A stretch of 64,000 bases of DNA, taken from positions 744,001 to 808,000 of the forward strand of contig CAVXOL010000024.1 of NCBI GenBank assembly GCA_963763325.1, in the 5' to 3' direction. A program made the position numbers and the translations under genes. This stretch comes from JBBECJ01 sp963763325 (GTDB lineage Bacteria > Chloroflexota > Chloroflexia > Thermomicrobiales > CFX8). The notes beneath the pieces are model-generated. The model saw only the letters and a list, made by a program, of their open reading frames with translations. It did no database searches and was not told the DNA's origin. Positions 18,934-27,507 of the stretch are shown piece after piece; positions within the stretch are counted from its first letter, which is position 1; each line of letters opens with the position of its first letter.

Positions 18934-20359
18934 CTACTGCTCCCAGAACTCGGCGACAGCGCCCCGATCGGCGAGCGACTGGCGGAGTTGTAGCAAGGGC
19001 AGTATAGGTTAGCAGCAGGAAGATCTGATCTCCGGTGTCGGTCTTGCTGATGACGTGGTCGAGCGCGTCGGCGAGCGCTTCGCGGCAGCACAGGCGTCGA
19101 TCCGGTCAGCCGGGACACCGGCGTACTTGAGCCGGACAGCCAGGTCGTGGCCACGTATGCCGACGGCGAAGATTTCGGAGCTGTGCTGTTCGGACGCCAG
19201 CACCTCGAAGTCAACGTCCCAGAGCCAGGAGACATCGCGGCCGTCGGCGTCGAGGTCGTTGATGCCGATCACGAGCGGGCCGGTCAGCGGTGCGGCTGTG
19301 ATCATCCGCAGCACCTCGTTGAAGCCGACCGGGATTCTTGGCCAACGCCAGCATCAGTGAGCGCCCGGCGTATTCAACGCGCTCCAGCCGTCCAAACGCG
19401 GCCCGGAACGAGCGGAGTGTCTCAAGGATCGGCACAAAGCCAACGCCGAGCACCCTCGCGGCTGCCACCGCCGCGAGCGCGTTGTACGCGTTGTAGACGC
19501 CCGGCAACGCGACCTCGGCTTGAATCTCGTGCGCCTCGTGACCATCGCGCTCGTCACGGATAACCATCCGCAGCCGCTCGGTTCCTTCGATCTCGATTCC
19601 GCGCCCTACGACATCCAACGGCGGGCGCCGATTGCCGCAATTCGGACAGCGATACTCACCGAGATGCGAGAGGAAGAGCGCGTCGTACACCAGCGGCGAC
19701 TCGCAGACGCGGCAGATGGCCGCATCCGACGCGTGTGGCAACTCCGGCAGTTCGTAGCCAGATTCGTCCAGCCCGAAGGTCACGACCTGTGCGCCGGTGT
19801 CTGACGCTAACGCGGCGAGATTCGGGTCGTCGGCATTGACGACAAGCGTCGTCTCGCGCGTCAAGTCGCGGATCGCGCCGCGCCAGTGGTTGGCAACCGT
19901 CTCCAGCTCCCCGTAACGATCAAGCTGGTCGCGGAACAGGTTGAGCAGAACGATTACCCTCGGATGAACGCGCCGGACAACATCAGGGAAGGCGTTCTCA
20001 TCAGCCTCGATGACGCCGATCTCCGTCCCACCCGGGCCGAACAGCGTCATCTGCTCGGCAAATGCGGCTGAGATGCCGCGGACCAGGTTCGAGCCTGAGC
20101 GGTTGTGAACGACGCTGCGCCCTGCCTCTTCCAGCATCCCGGCCAACATCCGGCTGGTGGTTGTTTTGCCGTTGGTGCCGGCGACAACGATCGAGCCGGA
20201 CGGCAATCGGCTGGCGAGCTTGTCGAGGAGCCGAGGGTCGATCCGGCTGGCGACAAGCCCCGGTAAGGCCGTCCCACCTCCGCGTCCAGTCACTCGCAGA
20301 CCTGTCGTCAAAGCTTTGCTCGCGGCCATAGCTGCCAGCAACCGAGGGTCTCGCGTCAT
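18934..20359 (-). CDS. murT: Lipid II isoglutaminyl synthase, MurT subunit, three frameshifts
   Basis: Mur-ligase-like subunit that amidates lipid II with GatD. It opens MTRDPRLLAAMAASKALTTG; the P-loop is VVAGTNGKTTTSRML, NLFRDQLDRYGE follows, and the zinc ribbon is CRVCESPL...YRCPNCGNRRP. Near 19333 one extra G breaks the frame (KNP then VGFNEVLRMI in the next frame), a second break lies near 19090, and a third near 19000 (extra T). Corrected, it ends YTALLQLRQSLADRGAVAEF at the TAG 18934-18936. The ATG overlaps the mreC stop by 4 bases. Three indels in such a gene suggest sequence error. Confidence 0.85.
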
Positions 20360-21183
20360 TCGGCGCTCGTTTCGCCAGTGATGACCGTCACCGATGAAAT
20401 CTCGGCGAAGTCAACCAGCGGCAAAATATCGAGCTGCGTCTCGTTCTGAACCTCGTCGCGGTGGACTTCCATCACCTTGCCAATCACCAGCCCGGCTGGC
20501 ACGCGTTCGGTCGTGCCGGAAGTGACGGCCAAGGCGTCGGTGCCAATCTCAACATCAACCGGAACGTGGCGCATGATGGCACGTTCACCAAACTGCCAAC
20601 GGCCATAGACGATCCCCTCGGCCTCGATGCCCTGAATGCGCGCGCCGGTCTGGAAGCTGGAATCGATGATGAGCAGGACGCGGGAACGGTCCGGATCTAC
20701 CTCAGTCACCTGCCCTACCAGGAAATGTGGGCTAAGGACCGGCATCCCGACCTCGATGCCGGCGTTCGAGCCCTGATTGATGATCAGATACTGCTCGCGG
20801 CTGCCGGGGTCACGACTGACGACATCTGCTGTCACCAGATCGAGCTGCGGGTTCGCCTGCCGGAACTCAAGCAGATCGCGGAGTTGCTCGACCTCGCGGC
20901 CACGCTCGCGGAGTTGGGCATTCTCCGCCAGCAGCCGGTCTCGCTCCTCGCTGACACCGTCTAACTGTTGCTGAAGGTCGTCGTCGCCACCCTCACCGAT
21001 GTTTGAAACGCGCTCTCCGAGGTCGGTCAGCGCCTCACCAAGTGGAGAGACGATCGTGACGATCAGACTCTTGGGACCGTCGAGCCGGTCGCGGCTGTCG
21101 AGAAGCATGAGGAAGAGCGCCATGACAACCAGGCCGGCCAAGAGGACCAGCGTCGAACGACGGAACGGGAGACTACGCAGCAT
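20356..21183 (-). CDS. mreC: Rod shape-determining protein MreC
   Basis: Periplasmic-side scaffold of the elongation machinery, 275 residues from ATG 21183 (MLRSLPFRRSTLVLLAGLVV). One membrane helix (STLVLLAGLVVMALFLMLL), a coiled coil (DDDLQQQLDGVSEERDRLLA...EVEQLRDLLEFR), then the two beta-domains with the family signatures VVSRDPGSREQYLIINQGSN and GIEVGMPVLSPHFLVGQVTEV. An upstream in-frame start would overlap mreB. It lies 14 bases after mreB and is translationally coupled (ATGA overlap) to murT. Confidence 0.95.
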   Translation of the reverse strand: MLRSLPFRRSTLVLLAGLVVMALFLMLLDSRDRLDGPKSLIVTIVSPLGEALTDLGERVSNIGEGGDDDLQQQLDGVSEERDRLLAENAQLRERGREVEQLRDLLEFRQANPQLDLVTADVVSRDPGSREQYLIINQGSNAGIEVGMPVLSPHFLVGQVTEVDPDRSRVLLIIDSSFQTGARIQGIEAEGIVYGRWQFGERAIMRHVPVDVEIGTDALAVTSGTTERVPAGLVIGKVMEVHRDEVQNETQLDILPLVDFAEISSVTVITGETSAE

Positions 21184-21197
21184 ACTGACCCAACCGG

Positions 21198-22256
21198 CTA
21201 CATGCCGCGCCGCAGCTCTTGCCCGCCGGCCAGTGCGCGCGAGTAGAGATGCAACGCTTCGGCAACGCGGCCGGTGCCGCGCGCTACGCACGTCAATGGG
21301 TCTTCGGCGATCCGGACCGGCATTCGCAGCTCAGCCTGCAAGCGCCGGTCGAGTCCGAGCAACAGCGCCCCACCACCTGCCAGGTAGATACCCTGCTCCA
21401 TGATGTCGGCCACCAGTTCGGGCGGCGTCTCCTCGACGCAGGTCTTGACGATCTCGACGATCGTGTTGACCGGGCCGCTGATTGCGTCACGGATCTCAAC
21501 GCTCGACACCTCGACAGATTTTGGGAGGCCGGTCAACAGGTCACGGCCACGCAAGGTGACACGCTTCTCCTCTTCGAGCGGATACGCCGAGCCGGCCGAG
21601 ATCTTGGCGTTCTCAGCCGTCCGCTCACCAATGACGAGGTTATGGTCGCGCCGCGCGTAATGGATGATGGCTTCATCGATTTCGTCACCGGCAACGCGGA
21701 TTGAATGGTTGACGACGATCCCGCCGAGCGAGATGACGGCCACCTCGGTCGTGCCACCGCCGATATCGACGATCATGCTGCCGACCGGTTCGTTGATCGG
21801 CAAGCCCGCGCCGATCGCTGCTGCCATCGGCTCCTCGATCGTATAAGCCTCACGTGCGCCGGCCGAGAGGGCCGCGTCTTTGGCAGCCCGCTTCTCAACC
21901 TCCGTGACGCCACTCGGAATGCCGATCACCACGCGTGGGTGGGGAGCCATGATGCGTTGGACGTGGACCTTACGAATGAAATGGTGCAGCATCAGCTCGA
22001 CCGTGTCGAAGTCAGCGATTACGCCATCCTTCAATGGGCGGACGGCGACAATTGTCTCAGGCGTCTTGCCGACCATCGCTTTGGCCTCGACACCAACCGC
22101 CAGCGCGCGCTTGCTCTTGGTATCGACAGCCACAACTGACGGCTCGGAGATGACGATCCCTTTGCCACGGACGTAAACGAGCGTATTGGCCGTACCGAGG
22201 TCGATCCCGAGGTCGCGGCTGAACAGTCCAAAGAGTGCACTGATCGGGCGGATCAT
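21198..22256 (-). CDS. mreB: Rod shape-determining protein MreB
   Basis: Actin-like filament protein that positions peptidoglycan synthesis, 352 residues, normal length. Phosphate loops are visible as LGIDLGTANTLVYVRGKGIV and MIVDIGGGTTEVAVISLGG; the adenosine motif is IYLAGGGALLLGLDRRL. ATG 22256 is preceded by GAGGATGTCACGCGG. It heads mreB-mreC-murT; mreD and mrdA are located at 10.7-13.5 kb. No lesions. Confidence 0.98.
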   Translation of the reverse strand: MIRPISALFGLFSRDLGIDLGTANTLVYVRGKGIVISEPSVVAVDTKSKRALAVGVEAKAMVGKTPETIVAVRPLKDGVIADFDTVELMLHHFIRKVHVQRIMAPHPRVVIGIPSGVTEVEKRAAKDAALSAGAREAYTIEEPMAAAIGAGLPINEPVGSMIVDIGGGTTEVAVISLGGIVVNHSIRVAGDEIDEAIIHYARRDHNLVIGERTAENAKISAGSAYPLEEEKRVTLRGRDLLTGLPKSVEVSSVEIRDAISGPVNTIVEIVKTCVEETPPELVADIMEQGIYLAGGGALLLGLDRRLQAELRMPVRIAEDPLTCVARGTGRVAEALHLYSRALAGGQELRRGM

Positions 22257-22575
22257 CCGCGTGACATCCTCAATACTGCCAATCGCATGGGTCCAATCCC
22301 GCCGGACACAGGGGTGAATTTCGCGAACGGGCCGCGAAAATACAGCACCTCCCGTCTGGTCTGGCGCGCCCGAAGTCTAACACTTACGTCTGAACGTATC
22401 CGGCCGGACGCGACAGCGACACTGCGTCGATACCCGTGCGGACCAGAGCTACTGGCTAATGGACGAGGAGCATCAGCCACCAGCCGTCATTACGTCATGA
22501 CGGACATTGCGACGTCCCCAGGATGACACGCAATATGGACCTGGTCGGTGGTAGTGGAAAGCAATTGAGGTGGAG
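22257..22575. other. Intergenic region upstream of mreB, no gene
   Basis: About 320 bases hold the mreB 5' region and the 3' flank of the LysM gene. A small hairpin, CCGTCAT (22484-22490) against ATGACGG (22497-22503), and a CATCAGCCACCAGCCGTC word (from 22471) of the palindrome family are seen. No coding region or clear promoter is recognised. Confidence 0.5.
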
Positions 22576-24222
22576 CTACGGAAGGACCGTCATCGGGTCG
22601 TAGTAGGCGTCCTGAAAGATGACGATGAAGTGGAGGTGGGGGCCGGTCGATTTGCCGGTGCTGCCCATTGGGCCGATCCAGTCGCCCTGCGAGACTCGCT
22701 GGCCGGTGATGACGGAGGGGGCCTCAGCCAGGTGGCCATACCAGGTCACGTAGCCGTTCTCGTGGTCAATCGCGACCGCGTAGCCAAGACCATGCTCGTT
22801 CCAGCCGGCAAAGCTGATGACGCCGCCATCAGCCGCGAGGACAGGGGTCCACGGTGCATTGGCGATGTCGAGACCGTTGTGGTGCCCTCCGTAGGTGGTC
22901 GTGATGGAGCCGGTCGTCGGCCAGATAAACGTGCCTGTCGCTACGCCATCGTTATCGGGTTCGGACGGCGCGTCGGCGAACGGATCGTTGGCCGGCGCGC
23001 CGCCTCCTCCACCCTTTGAGGCATCGATAACTGGTGTCAGTCCAGGAATCAGGATCGGCTGTCCGGGCGTCGGCTGAGACTCGCCAGGGACATTATTGAA
23101 GGCGAAGTCACGGATGAGCGCTGGTTCGACCGAGAATGTCGCCGCGATCGTCTCGACCGTGTCACCTTCGACTGTCCAATACAGGATGCCGTCAGCTGGT
23201 GGGATGATCAACTCCTGACCCGGGAAGATCATGAAGCTCTCCGGGATCTCGTTGGCATAGGCGATCGTCAATGCATCGATCCCGTAGTAGCTAGCGATCT
23301 TCCAGAGGTCGTCACCCTCCTTGACCGTGTAGACGGCCAACCCGCCGCGGGTTTGCGGCGTCGCGTACGGAACAGTGATCAGCATCCCGGGAGTGAGGTC
23401 GGCATCGCTCTGGACGTTGTTCTGGGTGATGTTGATGATGTCGATCGGAGCAACACCGTAGAGAGCCGCAATCGACTCCAGCGTCTCGCCCTGGGCAACT
23501 TCGTGGATAACTCCATCGAACGGAGGAACCGTCACGAGCGTCCCGGCCGGCAGCGGCATGCCTGGGTCCTCGATACCGTTGGCCCAGACCAGTGTCGAGA
23601 CCTCGAGACCCCACTCGTTGGCGATGTCGATCAGCGTCTCGCCCTCGTCGGCGGTAACCTGAATGATGCCAAGTTCGGCTGGATCGACGATACCGTCGTC
23701 GTCCGGCTCAGTCGCTTCACCTTCGTCGGTTGCTTCGGGATCAACATCCCCACCCGCTGGCTCGGTCCCGTCAGGTGCTTCAGTCTCATCGGCGCTGCCA
23801 ACTCCCGAGTCCTCCGTCGCCGCCGCTCCGGTTCCGGTGGTCGATGTCGCGGCAGCGCCACCTTCGCCGGGCCGCTGCGTCGCACTGCCACCCTGGCTGG
23901 TGGCCGTCAAGGTTGCGTTCGCTCCTGTACCCTGCTGGGGGTTGTCATCGTCATCGCCGCCCCGGTCGGCCAGCGCAAAGTAGCCAAATGCCAGAATCGC
24001 AAGTGCAAGCGCCGCTACTGGTAGCACCTTCTGCCAGGCGAACGGCTGACCGGCGCCAGGGATTGCGGTCGCTGACGAGGAGCGAACATCGACTGGACGT
24101 CCAACAGCCTCAGAGCCTGGGAACGGCAACGGGAAATCGGCATATTTCGGAGTCCAGGCGAATCGCGGGATAAGTGGGACAGGAGCAGACCCAGAACGTC
24201 CCGTTGAACTAGCGGTGCTCAT
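22576..24222 (-). CDS. LysM and M23 peptidase domain cell-wall protein
   Basis: Cell-wall endopeptidase, 548 residues from ATG 24222 (GGAAGGG upstream). A proline-rich cytosolic head is followed by a membrane helix (VLPVAALALAILAFGYFALA), a Thr/Glu/Asp-rich linker, four LysM modules (starts IIQVTADEGETLIDIANEWG, VIHEVAQGETLESIAALYG, AVYTVKEGDDLWKIASYYG, ILYWTVEGDTVETIAATFS), then the M23 domain with zinc ligands HHNGLDIA and GPHLHFIV. It probably trims peptidoglycan outside the membrane. No active-site residue is missing. Promoter at 24432-24460. Confidence 0.92.
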   Translation of the reverse strand: MSTASSTGRSGSAPVPLIPRFAWTPKYADFPLPFPGSEAVGRPVDVRSSSATAIPGAGQPFAWQKVLPVAALALAILAFGYFALADRGGDDDDNPQQGTGANATLTATSQGGSATQRPGEGGAAATSTTGTGAAATEDSGVGSADETEAPDGTEPAGGDVDPEATDEGEATEPDDDGIVDPAELGIIQVTADEGETLIDIANEWGLEVSTLVWANGIEDPGMPLPAGTLVTVPPFDGVIHEVAQGETLESIAALYGVAPIDIINITQNNVQSDADLTPGMLITVPYATPQTRGGLAVYTVKEGDDLWKIASYYGIDALTIAYANEIPESFMIFPGQELIIPPADGILYWTVEGDTVETIAATFSVEPALIRDFAFNNVPGESQPTPGQPILIPGLTPVIDASKGGGGGAPANDPFADAPSEPDNDGVATGTFIWPTTGSITTTYGGHHNGLDIANAPWTPVLAADGGVISFAGWNEHGLGYAVAIDHENGYVTWYGHLAEAPSVITGQRVSQGDWIGPMGSTGKSTGPHLHFIVIFQDAYYDPMTVLP

Positions 24223-24431
24223 AGACGTAGCCCTTCCCGGCGGCGAGCCGCCCCACTGACTGCCAGCCGGCGGGCTGCCTCCCGATGTTTGCCCCGCTTG
24301 TCGATCTCGAGCGTCCAAACGACTACTCCGTCCCCAGGTTCTGAGTCCCTCGCGCGTGGCGCCGGCCCCGTTTTCAACCCCCACCGGATCGCCGAGGAAC
24401 CCGCGCGCAGGGTGTCCGTACACCTGCAATC

Positions 24432-24460
24432 AGCATAGCACCTCGGTTGCTCTTGGTCAA
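24432..24460 (-). promoter_or_regulatory. Sigma-70 type promoter of the LysM/M23 gene
   Basis: On the minus strand TTGACC (24455-24460), 17 bases, TATGCT (24432-24437): near-consensus hexamers at ideal spacing. Transcription would begin near 24425, leaving a leader of about 200 bases before ATG 24222. Confidence 0.65.
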
Positions 24461-24511
24461 TTTTTCCTCGTTGTCACAGGTCGGATCGAATGACTTCAGA
24501 GAATCCGCATG

Positions 24512-24521
24512 TGTACGTACA
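24512..24521. promoter_or_regulatory. Palindrome TGTACGTACA, copy 1
   Basis: Perfect 10-bp palindrome inside the wider near-palindrome CATGTGTACGTACATATG, 52 bases upstream of the -35 of the LysM/M23 promoter. Two more copies are at 24665 and 61007. Confidence 0.5.
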
Positions 24522-24664
24522 TATGAGTTCAGCCGACGGTCACGATCGCGACAGCCAGTCACAGAATGCGACAATCCGTTAACTTCGGCGAACTGTCAAG
24601 AGTCTGCGGTCAGCAGCACAACGCACGACTGCGCATTCCGTCACGCAACCGACCGCTTCCGTCA

Positions 24665-24674
24665 TGTACGTACA
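24665..24674. promoter_or_regulatory. Palindrome TGTACGTACA, copy 2
   Basis: Second perfect copy in the same intergenic region. On the minus strand it is preceded by TTGTAG, so a weak -10 (TGTAGT) would end on its first base, the same geometry as at dnaA. Confidence 0.45.
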
Positions 24675-24908
24675 CTACACAACGCGGGTGCGCTGGCCTC
24701 GCGTCGCGCTTGCCTCAATTTGCGTGCCGCGGCGGGAGACACAACGCGTAAGGCACGGGGCCGATGAAATGCACAATCTTTGTACTACTCCACCGACCGC
24801 ATCCCTCAGACTCGTTGCCTCTCTGCCGGCCTGTAGCGCGCATCTCGCCCATCGTGCTAGTCTCCAGCCAGCACGATACCCGCCTGAGAGAGGGAGGATG
24901 GAACTACG

Positions 24909-26140
24909 ATGGCAGTCGATATGCAGACCGAGATCGGTGTTCTGCGCGAGCGCGTCAAGGAAGCGATCGCCAATGAGCGCGAGCACCTGATCGAAGTCGC
25001 CGAGACGATCCGTACCAACCCGGAGATCGGCTACGAGGAGCGGATGGCATCGCAGCTGCTGGCCGACCAGCTCCGTGAAGCCGGGTTCGATGTTGAGAAA
25101 CCATATAAAGGAATAGAGACGGCCTTCCGCGCGACACGCAAGGGCGGCGCCGGGGAAGGCCCGACGGTCGCGATTCTGGCTGAGTATGACGCGCTGGCCG
25201 GGATCGGCCACGGCTGCGGCCACAACCTGATCGGCGGGTCGGGCCTGGCGACAGCGATCGGCCTCGGCGCCGTCATCGACGAGGTCGGTGGCACCGTTCG
25301 TCATCATGGGGACGCCGGCCGAAGAAGGCGGCGCCGGCAAGATTCGGATCGCGGAGCAGGGCGGATTCGACGACATTGACGCGGCCCTGATGATCCATCA
25401 CGCCGGCGACAAGACCGGTGCGCCGACTTGAGTGGCCCCAGGGCACCTGCCTGGCCGTGACTGACATCGCCTTCGAGTTCTTCGGCAAGCCGTCGCACGC
25501 GGCTGCCGACCCGGAGAACGGCGTCAACGCGCTCAACGCCGTCATCGAGACCTTCAACGGCATCAACGCGCTGCGCCAGCACGTCGTGATGGACGCGCGC
25601 ATCCACGGCATCATCACCCACGGCGGTGAGGCCAGCAACGTCGACGCCCAAGTACGCGCGGCCGCGTTCCTGGTCCGGGCAGCAACGCAGTCGTACGTCG
25701 CCGAACTGACCGAAAAGGTCCGCAACATCGCCCGTGGCGCGGCGCTGATGACCGGCACCGAGCTGAAGATCGAAGAGGGTACCCTTCACGCCGACATGCG
25801 GCCATCGTACGTGCTTGGCGAGAAGTATCACGCCAACATGCAGGATGTAGGTCTCGATCTCAGCCAGGGCCGCGAAGGGCGCGGGATGCACTCGACGGAC
25901 TTCGGCGATATCTCGTACCGGCTTCCATCCGTGACCGGCAGTTTCGCGATCTCGAAGACACCGATCCCTGGCCATTCCCAACAGGTCGTTGACGCCTCAG
26001 GCAGCGAGTTCGGTTATGACCAGTACATCAAGGTCTCGACAGCGATGGCGCTGACGGCACTCGACATCCTGACCGATCCCGATCTCTCGAAGCAGGCGTG
26101 GGAGAAGCACAAGCGCTGGGTAGAGGAGTACGAGGGGTAA
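24909..26140 (+). CDS. M20-family amidohydrolase, copy 1, two frameshifts
   Basis: Zinc amidohydrolase/peptidase of the M20D group, about 410 residues when corrected. It opens MAVDMQTEIGVLRERVKEAI; metal-binding motifs are ILAEYDALAGIGHGCGHNLI and, after a frameshift near 25295 (one extra T in ACCGTTCG), MGTPAEEGGAGK. A second break near 25430 leads to DIAFEFFGKPSHAAADPENG (dimerisation domain) and the end GYDQYIKVSTAMALTALDIL. HGCGHN resembles PM20D2/AbgB-type enzymes acting on small acyl- or dipeptide-like substrates. A close paralogue follows at 62 bases. Confidence 0.8.
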
Positions 26141-26153
26141 CCTCACCCTCCTA

Positions 26154-26178
26154 CCCCCTCTCCGGCGCGGAGAGGGGG
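26154..26178 (+). repeat. CTCTCC-GGCGC-GGAGAG hairpin after amidohydrolase copy 1
   Basis: Perfect 10-base stem (CCCCCTCTCC / GGAGAGGGGG) with a GGCGC loop. It follows the stop in the context TAACCTCACCC, and the same TAACCTCACCC plus CCTCTCCGGCGCGGAGAGG string recurs at 53478-53525. Confidence 0.7.
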
Positions 26179-26202
26179 TGCATTAACGACGAGGAGTGAC
26201 AG

Positions 26203-27435
26203 ATGACAGTAACAACCGACGTGGCGACGTTGCGTGAGCGGGTATTGGAGGCGATTGAGCGGGAGCGGGAGCATATCGTCGAGGTCAGCGAGACGATCCG
26301 TGTCAATCCCGAGCTTCAATATGAAGAGTTCATGGCGTCGCAATTGCTCGCGGACCAGCTTCGCGAGGCCGGCTTCGAGGTCGAGAAGCCGTACAAGGGG
26401 CTGGAGACGGCATTCTGCGCGACGACGCAAGAGCGCGGCCGGCGACGGCCCGACGGTCGCAATCCTGGCCGAGTACGACGCCTTGCGCGGGATCGGACAT
26501 GGCTGCGGCCACAACCTGATCGGCGCGTCGGGACTGGCGGTCGCAATCGGAATCGGCTCGGTCATCGACGAGGTCGGCGGGACCGTCATCATCATGGGGA
26601 CACCGGCCGAAGAGGGAGGCGGAGGCAAGATCAAGCTGCTGGAGCAGGGCGCCTTCGAGGGCGTCGACGCCGCGATGATGATTCACCACGCCGGCAACCG
26701 CGCCGGTGCGGCGATGAACTGGCCCGACGGCACCAACCTGGCGACAACCGGCTACGCACTTCGAGTTCTTCGGCAAGCCGGCCCATGCTGCCGCCGACCC
26801 GTACAACGGCGTTAACGCTCTCAACGCGGTCATCGAAACGTTCAACGGCATCAACGCGCTGCGCCAGCACATCACGATGGACGCGCGCATCCACGGGATC
26901 GTGACCCACGGTGGAGAGGCGGTCAACGTCGTTCCGCCCTATGCTCGCTGTCAGTTCGGTGTCCGCTCCGCAAACAGCGACTACCTGAAGGAACTGGCGG
27001 CCAAGGTCGTCAAGATCGCCGAGGGCGCGGCGATGATGACCGGCTGCGAGCTGAAGGTGACCGAGCGCGACACCCCGTATGCCGAGCGGCGACCGAGCTA
27101 CGTCCTCGGCCGCAAGTACGAGGCGAACATGGAGACGGTCGGCCTCGACATGTCCCGCACCGCAGCGTGGCCGGACCTGGGCCTCGACCGACTTCGGCAA
27201 CGTCTCGCACCACGTCCCGTCTGTCACCGGCAGTTTCGCGATCAGCACCGAGCCAATCCCCGGTCACTCGCAGCAGGTAGTAGACGCCTCCGGCTCCGAG
27301 TACGGCTACGACCAGTTCATCAAGGTCTCGAAGGCGATGGCGCTGACGACGCTCGACATCCTGACCGATCCCGAGCTTGGCAAGGAAGCCTGGGACGAGC
27401 AGAAGAATTGGCTGAAGCTGTACGGCGGGAAATAG
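26203..27435 (+). CDS. M20-family amidohydrolase, copy 2, three frameshifts
   Basis: Tandem paralogue of the preceding gene, same domain order and largely the same sequence. It begins MTVTTDVATLRERVLEAIER with GACGAGGAGTGAC upstream. Frame breaks lie near 26433 (extra A), 26757 (extra A, before FEFFGKPAHAAADPYNGVNA) and 27175 (extra G, before WASTDFGNVSHHVPSV). The corrected protein is about 410 residues and ends DEQKNWLKLYGGK. Motifs AEYDALRGIGHGCGHNLIGA and MGTPAEEGGGGKI are intact. All three breaks are single-base, so a functional enzyme is likely in the real genome. Confidence 0.8.
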
Positions 27436-27458
27436 CCAATTCAACGACTGCGCCTGCA

Positions 27459-27496
27459 ACGAACCCCGGCTCCCATGTCTGGGAACCGGGGTTCGT
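27459..27496. terminator. Terminator hairpin between convergent genes
   Basis: ACGAACCCCGGCTCCCA (27459-27475) pairs with TGGGAACCGGGGTTCGT (27480-27496), one mismatch, four-base loop. It lies between the ends of the amidohydrolase (plus) and the MMPL gene (minus), so it may serve both. Confidence 0.75.
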
Positions 27497-27507
27497 CCTC
27501 TGAGCCG

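Larger units (their letters stand above)
24223..24908. other. Long divergent intergenic region with two TGTACGTACA sites
   Basis: No gene is seen in these 686 bases between the LysM/M23 gene (minus) and the first amidohydrolase (plus). They contain a strong minus-strand promoter (24432-24460), a roughly 200-base 5' leader, two copies of the palindrome TGTACGTACA (24512-24521, 24665-24674), and the ribosome site of the amidohydrolase (GAGGGAGG). Confidence 0.7.
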
